Assembly (NCBI GenBank): GCA_050743075.1
Contig: JBOGDS010000025.1
Span: 1 to 44,182 of the forward strand
DNA from: JBOGDS01 sp050743075
GTDB taxonomy: Bacteria > Actinomycetota > Actinomycetes > Jiangellales > Jiangellaceae
Length of the DNA: 44,182 bases
Direction of reading: 5' to 3'
This document shows, piece after piece, positions 6,384 through 15,493 of the stretch (position 1 is its first letter; each line of letters starts with the position of its first letter). A program made the translations under genes and the position numbers. Under the pieces are notes generated by a model, which had not been told where the DNA came from, ran no database searches, and saw nothing but the letters and a program-made list of their open reading frames with translations.

Positions 6384-9125
6384 TCAGGTCTCCCCGCCCG
6401 CCTCCTCGGCCGTCGTGGCGTTGACGTCGTCGAGGTCGTACCTGGCATGCGCCTGCCGCACGAGGTCCCACGCGACATCGCCGCGGCGAGCCAGCAACGT
6501 CAGCACGGCGATCACGATCGACTGGGCGTCGACCTTGAAGTGCCGCCGCAGCGCCGCGCGCGTGTCGGACAGGCCGAAGCCGTCGGTGCCGAGCGACATC
6601 CATTCCTGGGTGACGTACGGCGCGATCTGGTCCTGCACCGCCCGCATGTAGTCGCTGACCGCCACGACCGGGCCGGGAGCGTCGCGAAGGCAGCGGGTGA
6701 CGTAGGGCACCCGAGCCTCGCCGTCGGGGTTCATGAAGTTCCACTCGTCGCAGGCCAGGGCCTCGCGGCGTAGCTCGTTCCAGGACGTCGCCGACCAGAC
6801 ATCTGCGGCGACCTGCCATTCGGATGCCAGCCGGTGCTGCGCCTCCAGCGCCCAGTTCACGGCTACGCCCGACGCCAGGATCTGGGCGTGCGGCACGTTG
6901 TCGCCGGGTCCGACCTCCATCGGCCGGTACGGGTACAGCCCCTTGAGCAGGCCCTCGACGTCGAGATCGGCCGGCTGCTCGGGCTGGACGTACGGCTCGT
7001 TGTAGACCGTCAGGTAGTAGAAGACGTTCTCGGCGTCGTCGCCGTACATGCGACGCAGCGCGTCGCGGACGATGTGACCGAGTTCGAATCCGTACGCAGC
7101 GTCGTAGTGGACGACCGCCGGGTTGGTCGATGCGAGCAGCACCGAGTGGCCGTCCTCATGCTGGAGGCCCTCACCGTTGAGCGTGGTCCGCCCGGCCGTC
7201 GCGCCCAGGATGAAGCCTCGGGCCATCTGGTCGGCGGCCGCCCAGAGCCCGTCGCCGGTGCGCTGGAAGCCGAACATCGAGTAGAAGATGTAGACCGGGA
7301 TCATCGGCAGGTTGTGCGTCGAGTACGACGAGCCGACCGCCGTCCACGAGGCGACCGAGCCGGCCTCGTTGATGCCCTCGTGGAGGATGTGACCCTTGGT
7401 GTCCTCCTTGTAGGAGAGGAAGAGCTCCCGGTCGACCGAGGTGTAGTTCTGCCCGTGCGGGGAGTAGATCTTCAGCGTGGGGAAGAGCGAGTCCATGCCG
7501 AACGTGCGGGCCTCGTCCGGGATGATCGGGACGATCCGCGGGCCGATCTCCGGGTCCTTGATGAGCTCCTTGAGCAGGCGCACGATGGCCATCGTGGTGG
7601 CGATGGCCTGCTTGCCGGACCCACGCTTCATGACCTCGTAGACCTGGTCGCCGGGCAGCACCAGTGGTGTCGCCTTGCCGTGTCGTTCCGGCAGGAAGCC
7701 GCCGAGTTGACGGCGCCGATCGACCAGGTACGCGTACTCCTCTGACTCGGTACCCGGGTGGAAGTAGGGCGGCAGCTTGGCGTCGAGTGCATCGTCGGGG
7801 ATTTCGAGATGAAGCGTGTCGCGGAAACCCTTGATGTCGTCGAGGGTCAGCTTCTTCATCTGGTGGGTCGCGTTGCGGCCCTCGAAGTGGGAGCCCAGCG
7901 TCCAGCCCTTGATCGTCTTGGCCAGGATGACGGTCGGCTGTCCGGTGTGCTCGACGGCGGCCTGATAGGCCGCGTACATCTTCCGGTAGTCGTGGCCGCC
8001 GCGCTTGAGTCCCCAGATCTCGTCGTCGGTGAGGTGCTCGACCATCTTCGCCGTACGGGCGTCGCGGCCGAAGAAGTGCTCGCGCACGAACGCGCCGGAC
8101 TCCGCCTTGTAGGTCTGGTAGTCGCCGTCGGGTGTGACGTTCATCAGGTTGACGAGCGCGCCATCGCCGTCGGCGGCGAGCAGCGGGTCCCACTCACGGC
8201 CCCAGATGACCTTGATGACGTTCCAGCCCGCGCCGCGGAACAGCGCCTCCAGCTCCTGGATGATCTTGCCATTGCCACGCACGGGGCCGTCGAGGCGCTG
8301 GAGGTTGCAGTTGACGACGAACGTGAGGTTGTCCAGCTCCTCCCGTGCGGCCGTGCCGATGGCGCCGATGCTCTCGGGCTCGTCCATCTCGCCGTCGCCG
8401 AGGAACGCCCACACCCGCTGCTCGCTGGTGTCCTTCAGGCCCCGGTTGTGCAGATACCGGTTGAACCGGGCCTGGTAGATCGCGTTGATCGGGCCGAGCC
8501 CCATCGACACCGTCGGGAACTCCCAGAAGTCTGGCATCAGCCGCGGGTGGGGATACGACGGCAGGCCGCCGCCCATGCCGGCGTGCGAGAGCTCCTGACG
8601 GAACCCGTCGAGCTGGTCCTCGGTGAGCCGGCCCTCCAGGTAGGCGCGGGCATACATGCCGGGGGAGGCGTGGCCCTGGAAGTAGGTCTGGTCGCCACCG
8701 CCGGCGTGGTTCTTGCCGCGGAAGAAGTGGTTGAAGCCGACCTCGTAGAGGCTCGCCGACGACGCGTAGGTGGAGATGTGGCCACCTACTCCGATCCCGG
8801 GGCGCTGGGCACGGTGGACCATGATCGCGGCGTTCCATCGCACGTAGCGCCGGATCCGGCGCTCGAGCTGCTCGTCACCGGGGAACCACGGCTCGGACTC
8901 GGGCGGGATGGTGTTGATGTAGTCGGTGCTGCGCAGGCTCGGAACGCCCACCTGTCGCTCGCGGGCGCGCTGGAGCATTGCCAGCATGAGGTAGCGGGCG
9001 CGGTGCCGCCCGCCCTTCTCGACCACGGCGTCGAGCGACTCGAGCCACTCCTGGGTCTCGTCGGGGTCGATATCCGGCAACTGGCTCGGGAGGCCGTTGC
9101 TGATGATCGGGGTGCGGTCTGCCAC
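6384..9125 (-). CDS. aceE: Pyruvate dehydrogenase E1 component, homodimeric
   Basis: A 913-residue thiamine-diphosphate enzyme that decarboxylates pyruvate and passes the acetyl group to the lipoyl E2. The TPP motif is GDGEMDEPES (from 243) to NCNLQRLDG (272-280). Other conserved blocks are YASSASLYEVGFNHFFRG, HAGMGGGLPSYPHPRLMPDF, GRTTLNGEGLQHEDGHS and YFYLTVYNEPY-like FYYLTVYNEPYVQPEQ. GTG 9125 is chosen because AAGGA lies 7 nt upstream; the open frame runs 21 codons further but that text is Arg-rich and unlike AceE. Partner genes E2 and lpd lie at 38.8-42.0 kb. Length fits actinobacterial AceE. Confidence 0.97.
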   Translation of the reverse strand: MADRTPIISNGLPSQLPDIDPDETQEWLESLDAVVEKGGRHRARYLMLAMLQRARERQVGVPSLRSTDYINTIPPESEPWFPGDEQLERRIRRYVRWNAAIMVHRAQRPGIGVGGHISTYASSASLYEVGFNHFFRGKNHAGGGDQTYFQGHASPGMYARAYLEGRLTEDQLDGFRQELSHAGMGGGLPSYPHPRLMPDFWEFPTVSMGLGPINAIYQARFNRYLHNRGLKDTSEQRVWAFLGDGEMDEPESIGAIGTAAREELDNLTFVVNCNLQRLDGPVRGNGKIIQELEALFRGAGWNVIKVIWGREWDPLLAADGDGALVNLMNVTPDGDYQTYKAESGAFVREHFFGRDARTAKMVEHLTDDEIWGLKRGGHDYRKMYAAYQAAVEHTGQPTVILAKTIKGWTLGSHFEGRNATHQMKKLTLDDIKGFRDTLHLEIPDDALDAKLPPYFHPGTESEEYAYLVDRRRQLGGFLPERHGKATPLVLPGDQVYEVMKRGSGKQAIATTMAIVRLLKELIKDPEIGPRIVPIIPDEARTFGMDSLFPTLKIYSPHGQNYTSVDRELFLSYKEDTKGHILHEGINEAGSVASWTAVGSSYSTHNLPMIPVYIFYSMFGFQRTGDGLWAAADQMARGFILGATAGRTTLNGEGLQHEDGHSVLLASTNPAVVHYDAAYGFELGHIVRDALRRMYGDDAENVFYYLTVYNEPYVQPEQPADLDVEGLLKGLYPYRPMEVGPGDNVPHAQILASGVAVNWALEAQHRLASEWQVAADVWSATSWNELRREALACDEWNFMNPDGEARVPYVTRCLRDAPGPVVAVSDYMRAVQDQIAPYVTQEWMSLGTDGFGLSDTRAALRRHFKVDAQSIVIAVLTLLARRGDVAWDLVRQAHARYDLDDVNATTAEEAGGET

Positions 9126-9286
9126 GACGGTCCTTAGGGCTCGGGGACGCTGGCGTCGGCGTCGGTACTGGCGGTTGCCTGCCCCCATTCTCCCCCGCTG
9201 ACGCCACAGGCGTCACCTGGGGGCTTTCCCTTCGGGGACGCGCACGGCACTCTGGTGGCAGGTCACGGTGAGTGGAGGTGTTTCCC

Positions 9287-9481
9287 ATGCATGCGCAGAT
9301 CGGTGACCGGCTGCACGTCCACGGCCGCACCGTCGGCAACGCCGACCGGGTCGGCGAGATCGTCGAGGTGCGCGGGGGTGAGGGCGGCCCGCCCTACCTC
9401 GTCCGGTTCGACGACGGGCACGAAGGCCTGGTGTTCCCCGGCCCGGACGCAACCGTCGAGCCTGCCGCCAAGACCGACTAG
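9287..9481 (+). CDS. DUF1918 family protein
   Basis: A 64-residue protein matching DUF1918, a short SH3-like barrel found widely in actinobacteria: AQIGDRLHVHGRTVGNADRV, then GEIVEVRG and PPYLVRFDDGHEGLVFPGPD. Function unknown. ATG 9287 has GGAGG 9 nt upstream (9274-9278). It is divergent from aceE across about 160 bp and is followed by the DUF3052 gene. Confidence 0.88.
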   Translation: MHAQIGDRLHVHGRTVGNADRVGEIVEVRGGEGGPPYLVRFDDGHEGLVFPGPDATVEPAAKTD

Positions 9482-9542
9482 CCTCCTCTACGCGGTCATC
9501 GGCTTGCGCAATGACCGCCCCTTGGGTGGACTACGCCCAACA

Positions 9543-9558
9543 CCTCACGAGCGTGAGG
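9543..9558. repeat. Perfect 16-bp inverted repeat between DUF1918 and DUF3052 genes
   Basis: CCTCACGAGCGTGAGG is a perfect palindrome with 7-bp arms and a 2-bp centre, placed 27 bp before the DUF3052 start. It has no T-run after it. It could be a protein operator or a short hairpin ending the DUF1918 transcript; the sequence does not decide between them. Confidence 0.45.
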
Positions 9559-9584
9559 CGGGGTGAGGAACGGGAGGACTACCG

Positions 9585-10025
9585 GTGGGCCAGACCGCGG
9601 GCCACTCCGACCAGCGCGACGGGCCGGCGCACCGGCTCGGATTCCAGCCCGGACACGTGGTCCAGGAGCTCGGCTGGGACGAGGACTGCGACGACGACCT
9701 GCGCGCCGACGTCGAGGACGTGACCGGGTCAGAGCTGGTTGGCGATGATCTCGGCGACGTGGCCGACGTCGTGCTGCTGTGGTGGCGTGACGGCGACGGG
9801 GATCTCGTCGACGCACTCGTCGACGCCAAGACCGATCTCACCGAGGGCGGGGTCGTGTGGTTGCTCACGCCGAAGGTGGGACGCGAGGGTCATGTCGACC
9901 CGAGCGACGTCTCCGATGCCGCCCCGACCGCGGGCCTGGCCACCACCACCACGGTGTCCGCGGCCGAGGACTGGTCGGGCACCAAGCTCGTCGCTCCCAA
10001 GAGCGCCCGCGCTACGCGCCGGTGA
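9585..10025 (+). CDS. DUF3052 family protein
   Basis: A 146-residue acidic protein of DUF3052. Landmarks are LGFQPGHVVQELGWDEDCDD near the N-terminus, ADVVLLWWRDGDGDLVDALV in the middle, GGVVWLLTPKVGREGHV, and a C-terminal TTTTVSAAEDWSGTKLVAPK. The family is almost restricted to actinobacteria and has no assigned biochemical role. GTG 9585 follows GGGAGGA by about 7 nt. In related genomes this family sits beside aceE, as here. Confidence 0.9.
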   Translation: MGQTAGHSDQRDGPAHRLGFQPGHVVQELGWDEDCDDDLRADVEDVTGSELVGDDLGDVADVVLLWWRDGDGDLVDALVDAKTDLTEGGVVWLLTPKVGREGHVDPSDVSDAAPTAGLATTTTVSAAEDWSGTKLVAPKSARATRR

Positions 10026-10077
10026 GCCGACGCATTGCCGACGACGTCGTGGCGGCTTGAGGGAAACGGAGTCCGCG

Positions 10078-10536
10078 GTGCCCTGTTACCGCTGCGGAGC
10101 GCGCCAGACCGATCCGGCCCCGGGCGCGAGTCCATGGCGTCGCGGTGTCCGCGGCGTCGAGCAGGTGCTCGTCTGCCCCGCCTGCCAGCAGGAGCACGAC
10201 TGGACCGCCGACCTGGACTGTTGCCCGGTCTGCGGATCCACCGCTCTGGTCCGGCGGCTCGGCACCACCGTGTGCCGTGACTGCGAGTCCGCACCAGAGC
10301 CCGGTCCGGACGCCGACCATCCCGTGGCGTCGTACGGGTCCGATGGACCAGACGGCGACCTGGCGGCTGAGGTCGCTGCCGCCATCGACCGTGTCCTCGG
10401 CCGTGTCCCCACCGTGACCGCTCAGAGATCCCGACCGGGAGAATCCCGACAAGCGTCGCCGTCCGCAGGCGGAGTCGCCGCCCGCAGTGTTTCCTGGCCG
10501 GCTCCTGAGGCGGCCGGCGTGCGCGAGGTACCCTGA
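10078..10536 (+). CDS. Zinc-ribbon protein, unknown function
   Basis: A 152-residue protein that begins at once with a zinc ribbon: CYRCGARQ at 3-10, then VCPACQQEHDW, CCPVCGS and VCRDCES, four CxxC knuckles enough for two zinc sites. After about residue 65 it becomes acidic and low-complexity with a short helix (LAAEVAAAIDRVLGRV) and a Ser/Pro-rich tail. I do not recognise a named family. GTG 10078 is chosen because GGAG precedes it by about 7 nt; the reading frame is open further upstream but overlaps the DUF3052 gene with implausible sequence. The tRNA gene begins 11 nt after the stop. Confidence 0.7.
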   Translation: MPCYRCGARQTDPAPGASPWRRGVRGVEQVLVCPACQQEHDWTADLDCCPVCGSTALVRRLGTTVCRDCESAPEPGPDADHPVASYGSDGPDGDLAAEVAAAIDRVLGRVPTVTAQRSRPGESRQASPSAGGVAARSVSWPAPEAAGVREVP

Positions 10537-10547
10537 GCCCCCTCGTC

Positions 10548-10622
10548 GGGCGCATAGCTCAGCGGTAGAGCACCGGTCTTACAAACCGGGGGTCACTGGT
10601 TCGAACCCAGTTGCGCCCACCA
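10548..10622 (+). tRNA. tRNA-Val (anticodon TAC)
   Basis: A full cloverleaf: acceptor stem GGGCGCA (10548-10554) pairs with TGCGCCC (10612-10618), the anticodon stem CCGGT/ACCGG encloses a 7-nt loop with TAC at 10580-10582, and the T arm ACTGG-TTCGAAC-CCAGT is canonical. The discriminator is A and CCA is encoded (10620-10622). Confidence 0.97.
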
Positions 10623-10939
10623 CACATAACCGCAGGTCAGGCCACGTTCGCCACCGCGGACAGATGCGCCGTGCCAGCCACGTGCCCGACCCGCACGCCG
10701 GGACCTCGGCCGACCCGCCCGACCGCCCGGCCCACCCGGATCTCGTCGAGGTGCTCGAGCGTCTCGAGCGAGCGGGGGTCGTGGCCGGCACGCGTTCCAT
10801 CCCCGCGAACGGCGTCGTCGGGACGGCCGTATCCGCGGGGTTGGAACGCGTCACGTCGATAGTGGCGATGGTTGTCTGTCCGTTGCCGGTGCGGTCAGGC
10901 GACCGGAGCGAGCAAGGGATCGCCGGTAGGGTCCGCCCT
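10623..10939. other. 317-bp intergenic stretch without a clear gene
   Basis: No convincing gene is seen. A plus frame is open through the region in phase with the downstream Nif3-like gene, but its text (for example HPDLVEVLERLERAGVVAG) is not family-like. The end holds the TAGGGT -10 (10927-10932) of the Nif3-like gene. Confidence 0.5.
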
Positions 10940-12085
10940 GTGCCGAGTGTCGCCGAGGTGGTCGCTGCGCTGGACCGGCTCTATGACCCCGCACACGCCG
11001 AGTCGTGGGACGCGGTCGGGCTGGTCTGCGGCGACCCGGACGCCGAGGTACGGCGCGTGCTGTTCGCCGTCGACCCGGTGGCGGTCGTTGCCGACGAGGC
11101 CGTCGAGTGGGGGGCGGGCCTGCTCGTCGCGCACCATCCGCTGTTCCTGCGGCCGGTCCATGGCGTTGCGGCCACCACGCCCAAGGGACGCCTGGTCCAT
11201 CGGCTCGTATCCAGCGGAGTCGCCCTGCACGTAGCCCACACGAACGCGGACAGCGCCGATCCTGGTGTCTCCGACGCGCTGGGCGCGGCGCTCGGCCTGA
11301 CCGACCTGCAGCCGCTGGATCCCCGGCCCGCCGAACCGATCGACAAGCTGGTCGTGTTCGTCCCCGAGCCTGACGCAGATCGGTTGCTGGACTCCCTCGC
11401 GGCGGCCGGCGCCGGCAGGATCGGCGCCTACGAGCGGTGCGCATGGACGACGTCGGGCGTCGGCACGTTCCGACCGGGTGCCGGTGCGCGACCGACGATC
11501 GGCTCCGTCGGCGCGATCGAACGAGTGGACGAGGTCCGGGTCGAGATGGTCGTGCCGCGAGCCGCCCGCTCGGCCGTTCTCGCTGCGTTGAGGGCGACCC
11601 ATCCCTATGAAGAACCGGCGTACGACGTCTACGAGCTGGCCGAGCAACCCGGCGACACGGGGATCGGTCGCGTCGGCACCCTCGACCGGGCCGAGCCGCT
11701 CAGCACGTTCGTCCAGCGGGTCGCTCGTGCTCTACCTGCCACGGCGGGCGGGGTCCGGGCTGCGGGCGTGCCGGACCAGCCGGTCCGCACCGTGGCCGTG
11801 TGCGGTGGGGCCGGCGACTCGCTGCTGAGTGCCACCCGCGCCGCCGGCGTCGACGCCTTCGTCACTGCGGACCTGCGGCACCATCCGGCGTCGGAGTCGC
11901 GGGAGGCCGGGCGGCCAGCGCTGGTCGACGTAGCTCACTGGGCGAGCGAATGGCCGTGGCTGCGCGATGCGGCCGCCCGCCTCCAGGACCTGCTCGGCGA
12001 ACGGGGCACTACGGTGGAGACCCGGGTCTCGCCGACTCCGACGGACCCGTGGACCATCGTCTCGCAGGACGGGAGCAACCCCTGA
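10940..12085 (+). CDS. Nif3-like dinuclear metal center hexameric protein
   Basis: A 381-residue Nif3/YqfO-type protein (often labelled GTP cyclohydrolase I type 2, a function not proven for most members). Metal-site motifs are LLVAHHPLFLRPVHG near 68-82, HVAHTNADSA, and the C-terminal ADLRHHPASESREAGRPALV with DVAHWASEW. Between the two halves is the PII/CutA-like insert typical of longer members (IDKLVVFVPEPDADRLLDSL to ALRATHPYEEPAYDVY). GTG 10940 is chosen because TAGGGT ends 7 nt upstream (leaderless) and the protein starts at the family consensus SVAEVVAALDRLYDP. It heads a cluster of three genes overlapping by 4 nt. Confidence 0.92.
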   Translation: MPSVAEVVAALDRLYDPAHAESWDAVGLVCGDPDAEVRRVLFAVDPVAVVADEAVEWGAGLLVAHHPLFLRPVHGVAATTPKGRLVHRLVSSGVALHVAHTNADSADPGVSDALGAALGLTDLQPLDPRPAEPIDKLVVFVPEPDADRLLDSLAAAGAGRIGAYERCAWTTSGVGTFRPGAGARPTIGSVGAIERVDEVRVEMVVPRAARSAVLAALRATHPYEEPAYDVYELAEQPGDTGIGRVGTLDRAEPLSTFVQRVARALPATAGGVRAAGVPDQPVRTVAVCGGAGDSLLSATRAAGVDAFVTADLRHHPASESREAGRPALVDVAHWASEWPWLRDAAARLQDLLGERGTTVETRVSPTPTDPWTIVSQDGSNP

Positions 12086-12825
12086 ACGCCGACCCCGCCG
12101 CACAGCAGCGCCTGCTCGAATTGCAGGCCGCCGACCTGGAGCTCGATCAGCTCGCACGCCGCCGGCGAAGCCTTCCCGAGGTCGCAGAGCTGGAATCCCT
12201 CGCGACAGAGCACATGAAGCTGCGCGACGCGGCCGTCGCCGTGGCGACGGAGGTCGCCGACCTCGAGGCCGCACAGGAACGCGCAGACGCCGACGTCGAA
12301 CAGGTTCGCCAGCGCAAGGAGCGCGACCGGAAGCGGCTCGACGCCGGCCAGGTCTCGGCCGCCCGGGAGTTGGAGAGTCTGCAGAGTGAGATCGCCTCCC
12401 TGGAACGCCGCCAGGCGGTGCTGGAGGAAACCGAGCTCGACGTCATGGAGCGCCTCGAGGACGCGCAAAACCGCGTTGCCCAGCTGGCCACGGATCGCGA
12501 CGACGTCGCCCGGCGTGCCCAGGACGTCCAACGGGCCCGCGACGCGGCCTGGGCCGAGATCGACAAGGATGCGGAGTTCGCCGGCAGGCATCGCGCCGCC
12601 GTCGTCGCCGGCATCCCGGCCGACCTGCTGTCGCTCTACGAGAAGGTACGGGCCGAACGGGGCGGCGTCGGCGCGTCGGAGCTCCGGCAGCGACGGTGCG
12701 AAGGCTGCCGGATCTCGATCGACCCGGCCGACCTCACCCGGATCCGCTCGACGCCGCCGGATGTCGTCGTGCGGTGCGAGGAGTGTCGTCGGATCCTGGT
12801 GCGCACCGCCGAGTCGGGGTTGTGA
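12082..12825 (+). CDS. Coiled-coil protein with C4 zinc ribbon, CTG start likely
   Basis: A 247-residue protein. The N-terminal three quarters is a long alpha-helical coiled coil (LLELQAADLELDQLARRRRS, then repeats such as ELESLQSEIASLERRQAVLE). The C-terminus has a C4 zinc ribbon, RRCEGCRIS and VRCEECRRILVR. Actinobacterial homologues sit between nif3-like and RNase H genes; the molecular role is unknown. Homologues start at the equivalent of NADPAAQ. The codon there is CTG (12082-12084), inside the preceding stop (CTGA), with GGGAG 6 nt upstream. A GTG at 12049 is the only near alternative and lacks a good ribosome binding site. Confidence 0.88.
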   Translation: MNADPAAQQRLLELQAADLELDQLARRRRSLPEVAELESLATEHMKLRDAAVAVATEVADLEAAQERADADVEQVRQRKERDRKRLDAGQVSAARELESLQSEIASLERRQAVLEETELDVMERLEDAQNRVAQLATDRDDVARRAQDVQRARDAAWAEIDKDAEFAGRHRAAVVAGIPADLLSLYEKVRAERGGVGASELRQRRCEGCRISIDPADLTRIRSTPPDVVVRCEECRRILVRTAESGL

Positions 12826-13931
12826 GCGAACAGCGCCGGCTGGTCGTCGAGGCCGACGGCGGCTCGCGCGGCAACCCGGGTCCGGCGGCGTACGGAGCTC
12901 TCGTTCGGGATGCGGGGACCGGGGAGGTGCTGGCGGAGCGTGCGGACGTGCTGGGTGTCGCGACGAACAACGTGGCCGAGTACCGCGGGCTCATCGCGGG
13001 CCTGCAGGCGGCGCGGGAGATCGACCCGGCTGCCGCTGTCGAGGCCAGGTTGGACTCGAGGCTTGTCGTCGAGCAGATGTCCGGCCGCTGGAAGATCAAG
13101 CATCCTGACCTCAAGCCGCTCGCCTTGAGGGCGAGCCGCGTCCTGCCGCCGCGCCAGGTGACGTACACCTGGGTACCGCGGACACAGAATGCCCACGCCG
13201 ACCGTCTCCTCAACGCCGCGCTCGACGGGGACCTGCCCTCACCGGACGCCGTCGTCCCGCGGGCACCCCTGCCTGAACCGACGGCGCCGCCGAACCGCCT
13301 GGTCGGCTGGGCGCCGGAGCTTGGTGTCCCGACGACGCTGCTGGTGCTGCGGCATGGCCAGACCTCGCTTACTGCGGCGAGGCGATTCAGCGGGTCGGAT
13401 GTCGAGGGGCCGCCGTTGGACGACGTCGGACGCGCTCAGGCCACCCGAGCTGCCGCCGACCTGGCCGACCGCGGGGTCGTCGCTGTGGTGGCGTCTCCGA
13501 TGCTGCGCACCCGGCAGACCGCGGAGGTCGTTGCCGGTCACCTCGGGGTCGACGTCGATGTCGACGACGGGTGGCGCGAGGTTGCCTTCGGCGCATGGGA
13601 GGGGCTGACGTTCGCCGAGGTCGGGGAGCGCTACCCCGTCGAGTTGGCGGCATGGCTCGGGACGGCCGGGGCCGCGCCGCCGGGCGGGGAGCCGCTGGCG
13701 CGGATGGCGCGTCGCGTCGAGGAGGCGCGCGACCGGGCGCTGGCTAAGTACCCGGGTCAGGCCATCGCCATCGTCACCCACTCGATGCCGATCCGGGCTC
13801 TCGTGAGGCTCTCGCTCGACGCCCCGGAGCGGGCCATGTTCCGGCTGCAACCGGCCCCGGCGTCGATCACCGAGGTGAACATCTTCGCCGACGGCACGAC
13901 GTCGCTGGTGGGGTTCAGCCGGGTGCCGTGA
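12822..13931 (+). CDS. Bifunctional RNase H / acid phosphatase
   Basis: A 369-residue fusion of the type found in mycobacteria and streptomycetes. The N-terminal RNase HI domain cleaves RNA in RNA-DNA hybrids; its acidic residues are Asp12 (VEADGGSRGNPGP), Glu53 (NNVAEYRGL), Asp78 (ARLDSRLV) and Asp127 (NAHADRLL). After a Pro-rich linker (about 145-160) comes a histidine-phosphatase domain with LVLRHGQTS (catalytic His178), the conserved REVAFGAWEGLTF and IAIVTHSMPIR. In some relatives the second domain acts as a CobC-like alpha-ribazole phosphatase, which has not been tested here. GTG 12822 overlaps the previous stop as GTGA, indicating coupled translation. Confidence 0.95.
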   Translation: MSEQRRLVVEADGGSRGNPGPAAYGALVRDAGTGEVLAERADVLGVATNNVAEYRGLIAGLQAAREIDPAAAVEARLDSRLVVEQMSGRWKIKHPDLKPLALRASRVLPPRQVTYTWVPRTQNAHADRLLNAALDGDLPSPDAVVPRAPLPEPTAPPNRLVGWAPELGVPTTLLVLRHGQTSLTAARRFSGSDVEGPPLDDVGRAQATRAAADLADRGVVAVVASPMLRTRQTAEVVAGHLGVDVDVDDGWREVAFGAWEGLTFAEVGERYPVELAAWLGTAGAAPPGGEPLARMARRVEEARDRALAKYPGQAIAIVTHSMPIRALVRLSLDAPERAMFRLQPAPASITEVNIFADGTTSLVGFSRVP

Positions 13932-13977
13932 GCAACAGTTCCGCAGCGTCGGCCCCGACCACCGTAGTGTGCGGATC

Positions 13978-15405
13978 ATGCCGAGCCGCCAACTGCGACT
14001 GGTTGCCGCCGACGCCGCGCGCCTGCGCACCGCCCTCGACAAGATCCGAGTCGAGCTGCAGGTGCCCGCCGAGTTTCCCGACGACGTACGTGCCGAGGCG
14101 ACGGATGCGGCCGTCGGCGCTCGGCGATCCGGCGTCGACCTGACCGACGTGCCCTTCGTGTCCATCGACCCGCCCGGGTCGATGGACCTCGATCAGGCCC
14201 TCCACCTGGCCCGAAGCCGCGACGGCTATCTGGTGCGGTACGCGATCGCCGACGTCGCCGCGTTCGTCTCGCCCGGGGGTGCCGTCGATGCCGAGGCGCA
14301 CCGGCGAGGTGTGACGTTCTACGGCCCCGACCGGCGCACGCCGCTGCACCCGGTCGAGCTGTCCGAGGGCGCGGCCAGCCTGCTGCCCGACCAGGACCGC
14401 CCGGCCCTGGTGTGGGAGCTGCGGCTGGACGCGTCCGGCGAGCTGACCGACACCCGGCTGCGCCGGGCGACCGTACGTAGCCGGGCACAGCTGGCCTACG
14501 CCGATGTGCAACGTGAGCTCGACGCCGGCACGGCGGGGGACATGCTGGGCCTGTTGGCCGAGATCGGCCGGCTGCGCGAAGAGCGTGAGCATGCCCGCGG
14601 CGGCATGTCGCTGCCGGTCCCCGAGCAGGAGATCGTCGCCGTCGGCCACGGCTACGGCCTGGCCTATCGCAGCGCACTGCCCGTCGACGGGTGGAACGCC
14701 CAGCTCTCGCTGCTGACCGGCATCGCGGCCGCGCCGCTTATGCGGTCGGCCGGGGTGGGAGTGCTGCGGACGCTGCCCGCCGCGGCGGACCGCGACGTAG
14801 CTCGGCTGCGCCGCACGGCGAAGGCCTTGCAGATCGACTGGCCGGCGTCGCTGCCCTACGCGTCGTTGATCCGGTCGCTGGACCCGGCGCGGGGGGCGCA
14901 CGCCGCCTTCATGAACCAGGCGACCACCCTGTTCCGCGGCGCGGGCTACCTCACGTTCGCCGGCTCGACCCCGCCGCCGGCCGAGCACGCGGCGATCGCG
15001 GCGGAGTACGCACACGTCACCGCGCCGCTGCGCCGGCTGGTCGACCGCTACGGGCTGGAGATCTGCGCGAGCGCGTCAGCCGGGCGCGACGTGCCGGACT
15101 GGGTGCTGGCGGCACTGCCGGAGCTGCCGGAGGTGATGGCCGACGTGGGCGGGCGGGCGGGCGCCTACGAGGGCGCGTGCGTGTCCGCCGTCGAGGCCGC
15201 GGTGCTGACCGGCCGGGAGGGCGAAACCTTCCCTGGCGTCGTCGTCGACGTCGACCGCGCCGACGGCCGCGGCGAGGTGGTCATCCCCGACCCCGCCGTC
15301 CGGGGCCGGGTGAACGGCGACGACCTGCCGCTGGGCGAGGACGTGACGGTCCGCCTGGTCGAGGCGTCGATCGAGGCCCGCCGGGTGGCGTTCGCCCTGA
15401 CGTAG
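13978..15405 (+). CDS. RNB-domain (RNase II/R-like) 3'-5' exoribonuclease
   Basis: A 475-residue protein made essentially of the RNB catalytic domain. The active-site block is SIDPPGSMDLDQALHLARS, with Asp64, Asp70 and Asp72 in the metal-binding array. Other RNB landmarks are YAIADVAAFVSPGGAVD, RTPLHPVELSEGAASLLPD and HVTAPLRRLVDRYGLE. It is much shorter than RNase R (about 800 residues), with no obvious N-terminal cold-shock domains and at most a small beta domain at the C-terminus (EVVIPDPAVRGRV). ATG 13978 has a TAGTGT -10 (13965-13970) 7 nt upstream, so the mRNA is probably leaderless and separate from the preceding cluster. Confidence 0.93.
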   Translation: MPSRQLRLVAADAARLRTALDKIRVELQVPAEFPDDVRAEATDAAVGARRSGVDLTDVPFVSIDPPGSMDLDQALHLARSRDGYLVRYAIADVAAFVSPGGAVDAEAHRRGVTFYGPDRRTPLHPVELSEGAASLLPDQDRPALVWELRLDASGELTDTRLRRATVRSRAQLAYADVQRELDAGTAGDMLGLLAEIGRLREEREHARGGMSLPVPEQEIVAVGHGYGLAYRSALPVDGWNAQLSLLTGIAAAPLMRSAGVGVLRTLPAAADRDVARLRRTAKALQIDWPASLPYASLIRSLDPARGAHAAFMNQATTLFRGAGYLTFAGSTPPPAEHAAIAAEYAHVTAPLRRLVDRYGLEICASASAGRDVPDWVLAALPELPEVMADVGGRAGAYEGACVSAVEAAVLTGREGETFPGVVVDVDRADGRGEVVIPDPAVRGRVNGDDLPLGEDVTVRLVEASIEARRVAFALT

Positions 15406-15493
15406 GTCGCGGGTGCGGCGTCGTCAGATCGACCACTATGAGCCACCCCGTGCCGAGTCGTCGTCCTCCCGGCGCAGGTCAGGCAGGATCGTG

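Noticed and set aside
7758..9137. 459-codon plus-strand frame over aceE
   Set aside because: Antisense shadow; the minus frame has all AceE motifs.
10579..10854. Minus-strand frame ending in GATGFEPVTPGL
   Set aside because: That ending is the known false protein produced by reading a tRNA gene in reverse.
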